Source of the DNA: Candidatus Aminicenantota bacterium
Lineage (GTDB): Bacteria > Acidobacteriota > Aminicenantia > Aminicenantales > Saccharicenantaceae
DNA: 64,000 bases
NCBI GenBank assembly: GCA_026393975.1
Contig: JAPKZD010000009.1
Span: forward strand, 1 to 64,000
Direction of reading: 5' to 3'
In this document: one piece after another, positions 15,814-23,699 of the stretch
Position numbering within the stretch: position 1 is the stretch's first letter
Layout: each line of letters opens with the position of its first letter
Notes under the pieces: generated by a model
Seen by the model: the letters and a program-made list of their open reading frames with translations, nothing else
What the model was told of the DNA's origin: nothing
Databases searched by the model: none
Made by a program: the position numbers and the translations under genes

Positions 15814-17847
15814 CTACTTTTTCTGGAGCCTAAAAGGAGTTTTCAGCCTGTCCTCGATCCACTGCCGGTTTATGCTGATTCCCCACTGGTCGTGCCGAAT
15901 GGCCGTTTCGCCCGGATCATATTTCAGGGCCTCCTGATAGTACTCAATGGCTTTCTCTCGTTGTCCCATGAGATCCTTGAGATTTCCCATCCAGGTCAGG
16001 GCGATAAAATTCAATTCTTTCGCCGGCCCGGACTCCGTGATCTTCCTCATGGATTCAAAGGCCTCGGCATAAGAGCCTCCATCAACGAGCTTGATTCCCA
16101 GCGAGAACCAGAGGTTTGCGTCCTTGAGCTGTGAGCTTCGGGCCAGTTCGAAAGCTTTCAGGGCCTCTTTGCCCGCCCCCTGCCAAGGCAGGCGGTTGAT
16201 GAGGCCAGGCAAGTCTTCGGGCAGGGTCGGAAGCGGGGACTTGAGCATGGCCAGCTGACCTTCAGGATCCAGGATCACGTCTTTCAGCGCGGACCGGCTT
16301 TCGAACGTGAGTTCGTTGGTCTCAAGAAAACGGTCCGTTGACTTGATTTGGCTCGTCCCATCCTCGAAAACGGCTTTGACGAGGACCGGCATCCGGATCG
16401 AATCGAGGGAAGCTTCGACAACAACCCTGGAGACATAGCGATCCTCTTTCTTCGCCGAGTCCCGGGAGACGATTTGATAGCAGAGATAATTGTTCGATCG
16501 CACCCATGGCTCGAAAAACCAGTTCAGATTCTCGCCGCTGATGTCTTCGCAAACTTTCCAGAACTGGCGATAACCGAGCCTCTTTCCACCGTAGTCTTTC
16601 AGCGTTTCCAGAAGAATCTTGGCAAACATCTCCTTCCCGAGCACGGATTCGAGCGCGCTCAAGATGCTGAATCCTTTGCCGTGGATGAGAATATTGTTCC
16701 TGTCGTAATTCTGCTGTTTGAGAAGCGAGGCGGGGGCATCCTCGGTCGTGTCGACCCGCCTCTCAACGCCGGCCCTGTACCCGTTCAGGAAGGCCTGGTG
16801 ATTCTCTTCCCCCAGCTTTTTATGGCGGACGTATTCATGATCCGTGCAGATCCCCATCCCGATCATTAGCCACGAGTCTGTGTAGCCATAGGGGAAATCA
16901 TCGGACATCACGTACTCACCCCAGTACTGGTGGCCTATCTCGTGGGAAGTGATCCATTCCCAGTGGAGCGGGGGCATGGTTCTGAAGACTTCTTCGCCGT
17001 GGATCACGACGATGCCAGATGCAAAAGGATACCCGCCCATCGGCCGTGACGCTCCGGGCAAGATGTACAAAAACCGGCGGGGAAAGAAGCCGAACGAATC
17101 TCTGAAAAAGGTGATGATGTCCACGGCCTTGTCCAGGCAGAACCGGGCACACTCTTCGCCTTCTTTGGTGAAGAGGGCGGTAATCAGGACATCGCCGCTT
17201 TTTTTCTCGGCTGCCTTCAAGTTGTTGGCTAGGTAGATCCCGAAGCTTGTCGTGACGTTTTCGTTCTCGTAGTATCCGGAAGCCTCGTTCAGGCGCCCGC
17301 TGATGGCCAGCACATAGCCGGGCGGGGTATCGAGCTTGACTTTGTAGGCATCCCGGACCGGGATATTCTCCCACCAGAGCTTGGGATTCCAGTTCCCGAC
17401 GAAAGACATAACGGAGGAGGAGCCATCCGGGAGCTTGCTCGTGAACCTCAAATGAAGCTCGAGCTCCGAACCCGTCTTTAAGGGCCTAGCCAGAGCATAG
17501 AAGAGGGGCGGGCTGACCGGAAGACCGCGTTCCTGGTTCATGCAGTGGAGGGGCGTCCCGGCTTCGGTGATCTCGACGGCCCTTGAGCCCGCTTGCGGGA
17601 GCCAATCCAGGGCAATGACCTCCATGGGACGGGGAGTATCGTTCATGAACTTGATCGTTTCGGTTCCGCTCAGCACCTTGTTCACTAGGTCTAGATTGAC
17701 TTCGATCTTATACTGGGCCTGGGGAGGGTGCGTCGGGAGCAGGAATCCTTCCCGGGCACAAACCGGCCGGACTCCCCCAAAACCGACTGCCAGAGAAAAG
17801 ACCAAAACAAAACCAAGAAAAGAGTCCGTCCGTCGCCGCTCATGCAT
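15814..17847 (-). CDS. M1-like protein with altered zinc site and C-terminal TPR
   Basis: The protein has 677 residues with a signal peptide (about 1-31). M1-type architecture is visible, with HEIGH at 302-306, but the third zinc ligand is missing. The segment that should read WLNEG reads WLMIG (326-330), and position 325, where HEXXH-X18-E would put Glu, is Ser. Asp316 and Asp317 or a downstream Glu (TDHEY) might substitute, or the protein may have lost activity. The C-terminal ~130 residues are TPR-like (LNFIALTWMGNLKDLMGQRE; AIEYYQEALKYDPGE). Start: AAGGAGAGG stands 6 bases before ATG 17847. It is paralogous in layout to the neighbouring M1 gene, which keeps the full site. Confidence 0.82.
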   Translation of the reverse strand: MHERRRTDSFLGFVLVFSLAVGFGGVRPVCAREGFLLPTHPPQAQYKIEVNLDLVNKVLSGTETIKFMNDTPRPMEVIALDWLPQAGSRAVEITEAGTPLHCMNQERGLPVSPPLFYALARPLKTGSELELHLRFTSKLPDGSSSVMSFVGNWNPKLWWENIPVRDAYKVKLDTPPGYVLAISGRLNEASGYYENENVTTSFGIYLANNLKAAEKKSGDVLITALFTKEGEECARFCLDKAVDIITFFRDSFGFFPRRFLYILPGASRPMGGYPFASGIVVIHGEEVFRTMPPLHWEWITSHEIGHQYWGEYVMSDDFPYGYTDSWLMIGMGICTDHEYVRHKKLGEENHQAFLNGYRAGVERRVDTTEDAPASLLKQQNYDRNNILIHGKGFSILSALESVLGKEMFAKILLETLKDYGGKRLGYRQFWKVCEDISGENLNWFFEPWVRSNNYLCYQIVSRDSAKKEDRYVSRVVVEASLDSIRMPVLVKAVFEDGTSQIKSTDRFLETNELTFESRSALKDVILDPEGQLAMLKSPLPTLPEDLPGLINRLPWQGAGKEALKAFELARSSQLKDANLWFSLGIKLVDGGSYAEAFESMRKITESGPAKELNFIALTWMGNLKDLMGQREKAIEYYQEALKYDPGETAIRHDQWGISINRQWIEDRLKTPFRLQKK

Positions 17848-18110
17848 GATGACCTCTCCTTAAGAAGTCGTTTATTCCCATAGGAAAATTATTTAACACA
17901 TAGCATGGCCAAAAGAAAGTCCCAATTCGTTCGATTTTTCTCCAGACCAATTATCGACCGACAATTTCGGAATTTTTTGGGACTCATCGCGGAAAATTCC
18001 CAAGGAAGATGTCCATCGCCGCTCCTCTCCGAAGAATCGTTGCCTTCCTCGGAAACAGGTGGCAGGAATCGTCCGGAGAAGCGGTCCGGACCTGGATGTT
18101 TTCAAGAGCT

Positions 18111-20558
18111 CTATGAATTGGTCCCGGCCTGAGGTCTTCCCCGCTTGAGTTTCTGTTCGATAGCCCGGCCCTTTTCAACCTCAGCTGAGTATTCCGCCCA
18201 CCGGCCGAGCCGGTTATAGATATCGGCCAGGACAAAATGCCCCAGGGGAGCCGACTCGGCTTCAGGCTCGAGCTCCAGCCCTTTCTTTGCCAGGCTGATT
18301 GCTTCGTCAAAATTCTCATTCAGGTCCAGGTAAGCCTTGGCCAGGAAAAGGTAGCTCCTGGCGAATTTCTGGTTCGCCGTAATTACCTCCTGCAGCTCCG
18401 CCACCTCCTCCCGCAAAAGACCCCTTTTGGCATAGATCAGGGCCAGGTTAAAGTGGGCCGGATAGGCGCCCGAGTGAATCTCGATTTCCTTCCGGTATTC
18501 CAGAATGGCCTTCTCGACGTCACCTGTATGCTCATAGAGAATGCCGAGGTTGTAGTGGGCATCTGGAATCTTCGGCCGGTCTTGCAGGGCGAGCGTGAGC
18601 TCTTTCTCGGCCGGCTCCAACATGTTTTTTTCGAGGTAGGCCGAACCGAGGAGATTGTGGGCCAAGGCGCTGTGCTCCGGATCCAGGGAAATAGCCGTCT
18701 GGAGGTTGGCGATGGCTTTGTCAAAGTCCTTGATGTCACAGTAGATGTCGCCCAGGCTGACGTATGGGCCGGGATCCCTCGGGTTGAGCTGGATAATCCG
18801 GCCGTAACCGGCGATGGCTTCGTCATATTTCTTGAGACTCTTGTAGGCCCGGGCCATCGTAAAAATCGCGGCCTCGTATTCTTCGTCGACTTTGAGGGCC
18901 TCCCGGCATTCCGCGACAGCCTCTTCCGCCCGGTCGAGCTGGAGATAAACGGTGGCCCTGACGTGACGGGCTTCCATGATCCCCGGGTCTTCGACGAGCA
19001 CTTCGTCGAGCAATTTCAATGCATCGCCGAATTCCCTGTTGGCCGAAGCGCCCTCTGCCTGCCTGATCTTGTTGTAGAGAATAATCTTGTCCTTGGGGTC
19101 GCCCAACGTGCCGGACTTGGCCATTTTTGAACTCGATGTGAACCCTCCGATGTAGCCGAGGGCCATCAGTTTCTCTTTGGTGTCGAGATCCAGGTTCTTG
19201 GGACCCTTGTCCTCAATCCCTTTGGCCGACCCTTTCCGCTGGAGGTCTTGGATCTCGCGCTCCAGCACCTTTCCTTCCTCAAGGTTGCGGCCATAGATGT
19301 TGTCCTGTTCCCGGGGATCGCGGACGAGGTCATAGAGCTCAGGGCTGGGGGCCTGGATGAACTTGTACCTGGAGCTCCTGAGGCTCTTGAGCTCGCTCCA
19401 GCCATAGTGGTAGCGGGGATAGTAAGTTTCGCTGTAGGCAAGGCGCTCCGGGCCGCGTCCTCGGCCCGCCATCAGGTCAAGGAAGCTCCTCCCCTGGACT
19501 TCCTTTGGAATGGGAAGCCCCAACAGCTCGAGAAGGCTGGGCATGATATCCACGTTCCGAACCTGGGGCTCAACGACCCTGCCCTGGAATCCTTGAGAGG
19601 GAATGCGGATGATGAGCGGCACGGACTGGGTCGCATCGTAGAGGAAAAACCCGTGGCCGCTCTCGTGGTGCTCGCCCAGGCTTTCGCCGTGATCGGCGGC
19701 GATGATGATGAGAGTCTTCTTAAGAAGCCCGTCCTTTTCGAGTTCTTTAACCACATCGCCAACCAGGGAGTCGACATAGGCAATTTCCGCATCGTAGAGC
19801 CCCCCGGGGCGGTTTCCGTAACGGGTTTTGAACGGTTCGGGAGGCTCGTAGGGAGAATGAGGATCGTAGAGGTGGATCCAGCTGAAGAACTTCTTGTGCC
19901 GGTTCTCTTGGAGCCAATCGAAAAAGGCTTGGACGACCTCGCCCCCCTTCCTCCGGACGGAATCGAGGCTGATCGTCTTGTACTTGGAGAAGTCGAAATG
20001 ATCGTAGTAATAATCAAACCCCTGATCGATCCCCCATCGCGAGTCCAGGACGAACGCCCCGATGAAGGCACTGGTCGCCCATCCGGCCTGCTGAACGACC
20101 TTAGCCAGGGTCGTCTTGTCGCGCTCGAGATAAAATCCTCCATTGTCACGGACACCGTGGTAAAAAGGATAGGTGCCGGTGAAGATCGAAGCATGGGAAG
20201 GCAGCGTCAAGGGAGCCTGCGACGTCGTATGCTTAAAAAGGAACCCCTGGGCCGCGAGGCGGTCGATGTTGCCGGTTTCGATGAGCGGGTACCCGTAGCA
20301 GGCCAGGTGGTCGGCCCGGGTCGTGTCGAGCGTAAAGAAGACGATATTGAGTTCTCTGGGGTTGAGGGGGGCAAGAAGCTTCTTAATCTCGCTCGCCGCT
20401 CTTGCCTCCTGCGACGGAATACCGCTGGAAAGAAGAAAATAAGCAATCAAAGGAATAATGATAAGGGCGATTAGAGAGAGTAGAAGGAAAAGCTTCGTAC
20501 GGCCGGCTTTCTTTTTTCCTCCAGCCGTGCGAATGGGCATTTTGGTTTTCTCAAGCAT
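18111..20558 (-). CDS. Membrane sulfatase-like (alkaline phosphatase superfamily) hydrolase with TPR domain
   Basis: The protein has 815 residues. One N-terminal membrane helix (about 22-44) anchors it with the rest outside. The sulfatase fold starts at NIVFFTLDTTRADHLACYGY (71-90, metal Asp78). The nucleophile motif is APLTLPSHAS: Thr118 stands where classical sulfatases have Cys/Ser in C/S-X-P-X-R, and His122 replaces Arg. So formylglycine chemistry is not possible and phosphoester or transfer chemistry is likelier (inference). AADHGESLGEHH supplies further metal ligands. Residues ~490-800 form about nine TPR units. No ribosome-binding site precedes ATG 20558 and the -10 box ends 13 bases upstream, so the mRNA may be nearly leaderless; Met7 is the alternative start. 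Confidence 0.85.
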   Translation of the reverse strand: MLEKTKMPIRTAGGKKKAGRTKLFLLLSLIALIIIPLIAYFLLSSGIPSQEARAASEIKKLLAPLNPRELNIVFFTLDTTRADHLACYGYPLIETGNIDRLAAQGFLFKHTTSQAPLTLPSHASIFTGTYPFYHGVRDNGGFYLERDKTTLAKVVQQAGWATSAFIGAFVLDSRWGIDQGFDYYYDHFDFSKYKTISLDSVRRKGGEVVQAFFDWLQENRHKKFFSWIHLYDPHSPYEPPEPFKTRYGNRPGGLYDAEIAYVDSLVGDVVKELEKDGLLKKTLIIIAADHGESLGEHHESGHGFFLYDATQSVPLIIRIPSQGFQGRVVEPQVRNVDIMPSLLELLGLPIPKEVQGRSFLDLMAGRGRGPERLAYSETYYPRYHYGWSELKSLRSSRYKFIQAPSPELYDLVRDPREQDNIYGRNLEEGKVLEREIQDLQRKGSAKGIEDKGPKNLDLDTKEKLMALGYIGGFTSSSKMAKSGTLGDPKDKIILYNKIRQAEGASANREFGDALKLLDEVLVEDPGIMEARHVRATVYLQLDRAEEAVAECREALKVDEEYEAAIFTMARAYKSLKKYDEAIAGYGRIIQLNPRDPGPYVSLGDIYCDIKDFDKAIANLQTAISLDPEHSALAHNLLGSAYLEKNMLEPAEKELTLALQDRPKIPDAHYNLGILYEHTGDVEKAILEYRKEIEIHSGAYPAHFNLALIYAKRGLLREEVAELQEVITANQKFARSYLFLAKAYLDLNENFDEAISLAKKGLELEPEAESAPLGHFVLADIYNRLGRWAEYSAEVEKGRAIEQKLKRGRPQAGTNS

Positions 20559-20571
20559 ATTTTAAATATTT

Positions 20572-20600
20572 ATTTTACGGAATGGGCAAGGGCATGTCAA
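20572..20600 (-). promoter_or_regulatory. Strong promoter for the sulfatase-like gene
   Basis: On the minus strand TTGACA (20600-20595) and TAAAAT (20577-20572) are 17 bases apart. The predicted transcription start is only about 6 bases before the ATG at 20558. Confidence 0.65.
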
Positions 20601-20746
20601 GTTGAGCTAACGACTTACTGAGTCCGCAACCTCGTAACCATCGTGGTTTTTTCAAGCTAAGCGTTTGAGCCGTCAGGAAGGCGCTGATTGATTAATAGCC
20701 TCTTGAATCTTGCCCTGTTGATACGATGTTTTTCCGCAGGAAAGGC

Positions 20747-21409
20747 CTAAACAATGTCCTTATGATATTTCGTGTAGAGACTGATCACGGGGTTGTGGCC
20801 CGTGAAGCGATCCTTGACGATGAGAGTCGTCACCGGCGCCTTGGAGTTTGATGTGAAGAGCATATCATGGCCGACACACAGACCGACAAGGATATTGAAA
20901 GCCGTCCCGGCCCTGTTCAGGAGCTCGGCTTGAAGTAGAGGATTGCACGCGGCCTCGAACTTGTCTTTCCCCTTGATCTTGTAATCAGGAGGTATCCCGA
21001 GCCTGGTTTTATCCACCGCGCCACAGCAGCAGACGACCGACTCGACTTCGAGCCCGTGTTTTTCCAGAATTGCTGAGATCCGTGAGGCTTCCTCGGCCAG
21101 GCCGTTGCAGAACGCAAGACCGATTTTTCTTGCGCCGATCGTCTTCGCAAACTCGGCAACCTCTCGGATCCTGGGCCTGAGGGGCAGCGTCCGGCCTTCC
21201 TGGGCCTCGCCTTCGTCGTAGCAGTCCTTTTCGGTCTGGGCGGCCCTGACGTAAAAATCGTTAAGCCTCTTCTGGCGATACCTCTGAGAGATCTTCGTAA
21301 CCAGGGCGGGCGTTGTTTTCATCGGGCAAAACGGAGGCAACGCCGCTTGATTCTTAATTTCCGACTGGCACGACCGTTGCCGACATTTCGCACACTTGAG
21401 CTGAGTCAT
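20747..21409 (-). CDS. DUF1847 family cysteine-rich protein
   Basis: The protein has 220 residues. The family pattern is clear: an N-terminal cysteine cluster (CAKCRQRSC, C6/C9/C14, then FCPM), and conserved IGLAFCNGL, VVCCCGAVDK, EAACNP, NILVGLCVGHD and PVTTLIVKDR blocks. The cysteines suggest metal or cluster binding; the biochemical role of DUF1847 proteins is not known. It is soluble, with no signal peptide. GGAAGGAAAAACCC precedes ATG 21409; a longer frame from 21505 overlaps the S46 gene and is rejected. It lies 52 bases after the S46 peptidase gene on the same strand and is probably cotranscribed. Confidence 0.88.
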   Translation of the reverse strand: MTQLKCAKCRQRSCQSEIKNQAALPPFCPMKTTPALVTKISQRYRQKRLNDFYVRAAQTEKDCYDEGEAQEGRTLPLRPRIREVAEFAKTIGARKIGLAFCNGLAEEASRISAILEKHGLEVESVVCCCGAVDKTRLGIPPDYKIKGKDKFEAACNPLLQAELLNRAGTAFNILVGLCVGHDMLFTSNSKAPVTTLIVKDRFTGHNPVISLYTKYHKDIV

Positions 21410-21461
21410 GGGTTTTTCCTTCCTCTCTCTGCCCCGGAGTTTCCTCTTGGAGCCCCTGGGC

Positions 21462-23537
21462 CTATCTCGCGCCTTGGATCTCGTCGACGAGCGGCCCTGC
21501 GTCATAAACCTTGCGCAGGGCTTCGATGATGCCCTGGAAATGGACCATCACCGAACGATTGAGCTCATCGCTGTAAACAAATCGGGCGGGCAGGGACTGG
21601 ATGTTCCCGTCAAACAGGATTCCGACAAACTCGCCCTCTCGGTTGACGACCGGCGAGCCCGAGTTGCCGCCGATGGAGTCGCAGGTCGCTACGAAGTTTA
21701 GGGGCAAATCGAGACGCAGAGCCGATTTCCTGGTTTTGAAACTCGCCGGTAAATCAAAGGGAGGCCTTTCGTCGAACTTTCTTGACCTCTCAAAGAGCCC
21801 GGCGAAAGTCGTTTGAAAGGGCACCCTCGTTCCGTTTTCGACATAGCCCTTGACGATGCCGAAGCTGAACCGCGGGGTTGAAGTCGCATCCGGGGGAATC
21901 GATGTCCCTCTGAGCTTGAACAGAGCCCGCGTCACATGAGCGCCGTCCACGACCTCCACGGCCTCGACCTCTTGCTCATAGCGTGCCCGCAACGCCCTCG
22001 ATTGGGGGTCTACCAGAAGCGCGAGCTTGATCATCGGGTCCGCCGACCGATCAACGGCTTCAAGCCCTTGATCAACGTATCTCTTCCTCACCTCCGGGTC
22101 TTTTAGTGTTGTATTCAAAACGAGTTCCCGCGCCACTTCGTCAGGTGGGCGGTCCCCAATGATCCGTTGAACGTCGATCCTGCTTCCCGGCTCCTCGCTG
22201 AGCGCGGCCAGGGAGTCGGCGAGCTTGGCGATCTCGAAATCGTCATCGATCGGAGCCGGGGAAAGGAGAGTCCGTGTTAGAGATGCGATGTTGGCATCGC
22301 GAAATTCTCTGAGCCGTTCTTCGTTCGGCTTTTTCGATTCCTGCGTTAACCGGACGAGGTTCCTGGCGTAGCCGAAATAAATGCTGTTGAAAGCAAGGCC
22401 TTTTTCGAGATACTGATAGGCCCTGAAAAAGGAAGCGTGTTTTTTTTGAGCTTCGGCAATCTCGTCCCAGGCCTTTCCGCACGTCCTGTCAAGATCGGGG
22501 TCCTTTTCGACCGCCTCCCTTAACTGCCTTTCATCTTGAGCCTTTGTTTTCATGAGGTTCTTATCAAGGAGTCCTGACTGATATCCCGTCATGGCCTTGA
22601 GACTGTTTTCGATCCCCAACAGCGCCGTCAGAGCAACCCTCGTTTCTTCGCTGCCCCGGCCGCTGTAGGCTTGAAGGAGGGCTCGCCGCCTATGATAACT
22701 TTGAATGAAAAAAGGATAGTTCACATCCCTCAGGAATTCGAGCTGGGAATAGGTCAGGAGTCTACCGGTGGAGCCGGGGTTGCCAGAGGCAAAAACGAGG
22801 TCCCCTTCCTTGAGATCTCTGGCCCCCCATTTCAAGTAGTGGGGAGTGCTCAAGGGTTTGTTATTCTCATAGACGCGAAAAAAACAGATGTCCAGGGCAT
22901 ATCTGGGAAAACAAAAGTTATCGGGGTCGCCCCCGAACTTGGCGATCATGAACTCGGGCGCAAAGACGAGCCGGACATCGGTGTAGACTTTGTATCTATA
23001 AAGGTGATACATCCCACCGGAATAGAGATTGACCACAGCGCACTTGAGCCCCAATCTCCCTAGGCAATCCTCTTCCAAGTCAGCGATCGTCTTCTCTCGC
23101 GCCGCGGCGGCTTCTGCCGATGTCATGCCCGGCTTCTCGACGTTCAAGACCTTTTCCGTCACGTCTTCGATATCCTGGAGGACCGAGAGTTCAACTCCGG
23201 GGCACTTGAGCTCTTCGGCTCCGGTTGGGGCAAAAAACCCCATCTTCATCAGGTCTCTTTCCTTCGTGCTGAGGTTTTGGATGACCGCGCGTCCGACATG
23301 GTGATTAGTTATGACAAGTCCGCGGCGCGAAACAAACGATCCCGAGGCCCCTCCGAAACGCACGGAGGAGAGCTGAAGGTGGGTCAGCCACTCTGAATCG
23401 GCGTTAAAGTTGTATCGTGATTTGAGAATCGATTTTGGCGGCAGGTTGAACGTCCACATTCCTTCGTCACCGCAAAACAGGCTCGCTGATATCAAGACGA
23501 TCAAAACACACGGGAGAAGCTTGACTGGGCTTTTCAT
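21462..23537 (-). CDS. S46-family dipeptidyl-peptidase (DPP7/DPP11 type)
   Basis: The protein has 691 residues with a signal peptide (about 1-22), so it is periplasmic. S46 landmarks: GGASGSFVSRRGLVITNHHV with the catalytic His at about 79/80, GDPDNFCFPRYALD with the catalytic Asp, and GGNSGSPVVN with Ser626. It would release dipeptides from the N terminus of oligopeptides. The specificity position in FDGN is Gly, as in DPP7-type enzymes that prefer hydrophobic residues, rather than the Arg of DPP11 (family knowledge; assignment by eye). Start: AAGGAAG stands 3-4 bases before ATG 23537; a longer frame from 23669 would run through the promoter. DUF1847 follows downstream. Confidence 0.93.
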   Translation of the reverse strand: MKSPVKLLPCVLIVLISASLFCGDEGMWTFNLPPKSILKSRYNFNADSEWLTHLQLSSVRFGGASGSFVSRRGLVITNHHVGRAVIQNLSTKERDLMKMGFFAPTGAEELKCPGVELSVLQDIEDVTEKVLNVEKPGMTSAEAAAAREKTIADLEEDCLGRLGLKCAVVNLYSGGMYHLYRYKVYTDVRLVFAPEFMIAKFGGDPDNFCFPRYALDICFFRVYENNKPLSTPHYLKWGARDLKEGDLVFASGNPGSTGRLLTYSQLEFLRDVNYPFFIQSYHRRRALLQAYSGRGSEETRVALTALLGIENSLKAMTGYQSGLLDKNLMKTKAQDERQLREAVEKDPDLDRTCGKAWDEIAEAQKKHASFFRAYQYLEKGLAFNSIYFGYARNLVRLTQESKKPNEERLREFRDANIASLTRTLLSPAPIDDDFEIAKLADSLAALSEEPGSRIDVQRIIGDRPPDEVARELVLNTTLKDPEVRKRYVDQGLEAVDRSADPMIKLALLVDPQSRALRARYEQEVEAVEVVDGAHVTRALFKLRGTSIPPDATSTPRFSFGIVKGYVENGTRVPFQTTFAGLFERSRKFDERPPFDLPASFKTRKSALRLDLPLNFVATCDSIGGNSGSPVVNREGEFVGILFDGNIQSLPARFVYSDELNRSVMVHFQGIIEALRKVYDAGPLVDEIQGAR

Positions 23538-23555
23538 GGTCTTCCTTTTTCCCCT

Positions 23556-23584
23556 AATATAAGTTCTGTCGCGCCAAAATACAA
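23556..23584 (-). promoter_or_regulatory. S46 gene promoter
   Basis: On the minus strand TTGTAT (23584-23579) and TATATT (23561-23556) are 17 bases apart. CTGGCTATTG spans the -35 region and resembles the left half of the TTGG-N13-CCAA sites, but no CCAA half follows. Confidence 0.45.
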
Positions 23585-23628
23585 TAGCCAGCGTAATGGC
23601 TGGTGACTTTCGAGATTTTCCCCGCAGC

Positions 23629-23657
23629 TTGACAAGCTGTCGAAAGACTTCTAATCT
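23629..23657 (+). promoter_or_regulatory. Promoter for the M28/hydroxyproline gene pair
   Basis: TTGACA (23629-23634) and TAATCT (23652-23657) are 17 bases apart. A GGAGGAGG ribosome-binding site lies just before ATG 23700. Confidence 0.55.
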
Positions 23658-23699
23658 TCTCCTCTCCAAGCACGCACCTGGACCAGGAGGAGGTCAAGC

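Noticed and set aside
19248-20474. Plus-strand open frame (~400 codons)
   Set aside because: It is antisense to the sulfatase-like gene with its intact catalytic motifs; no homology pattern.
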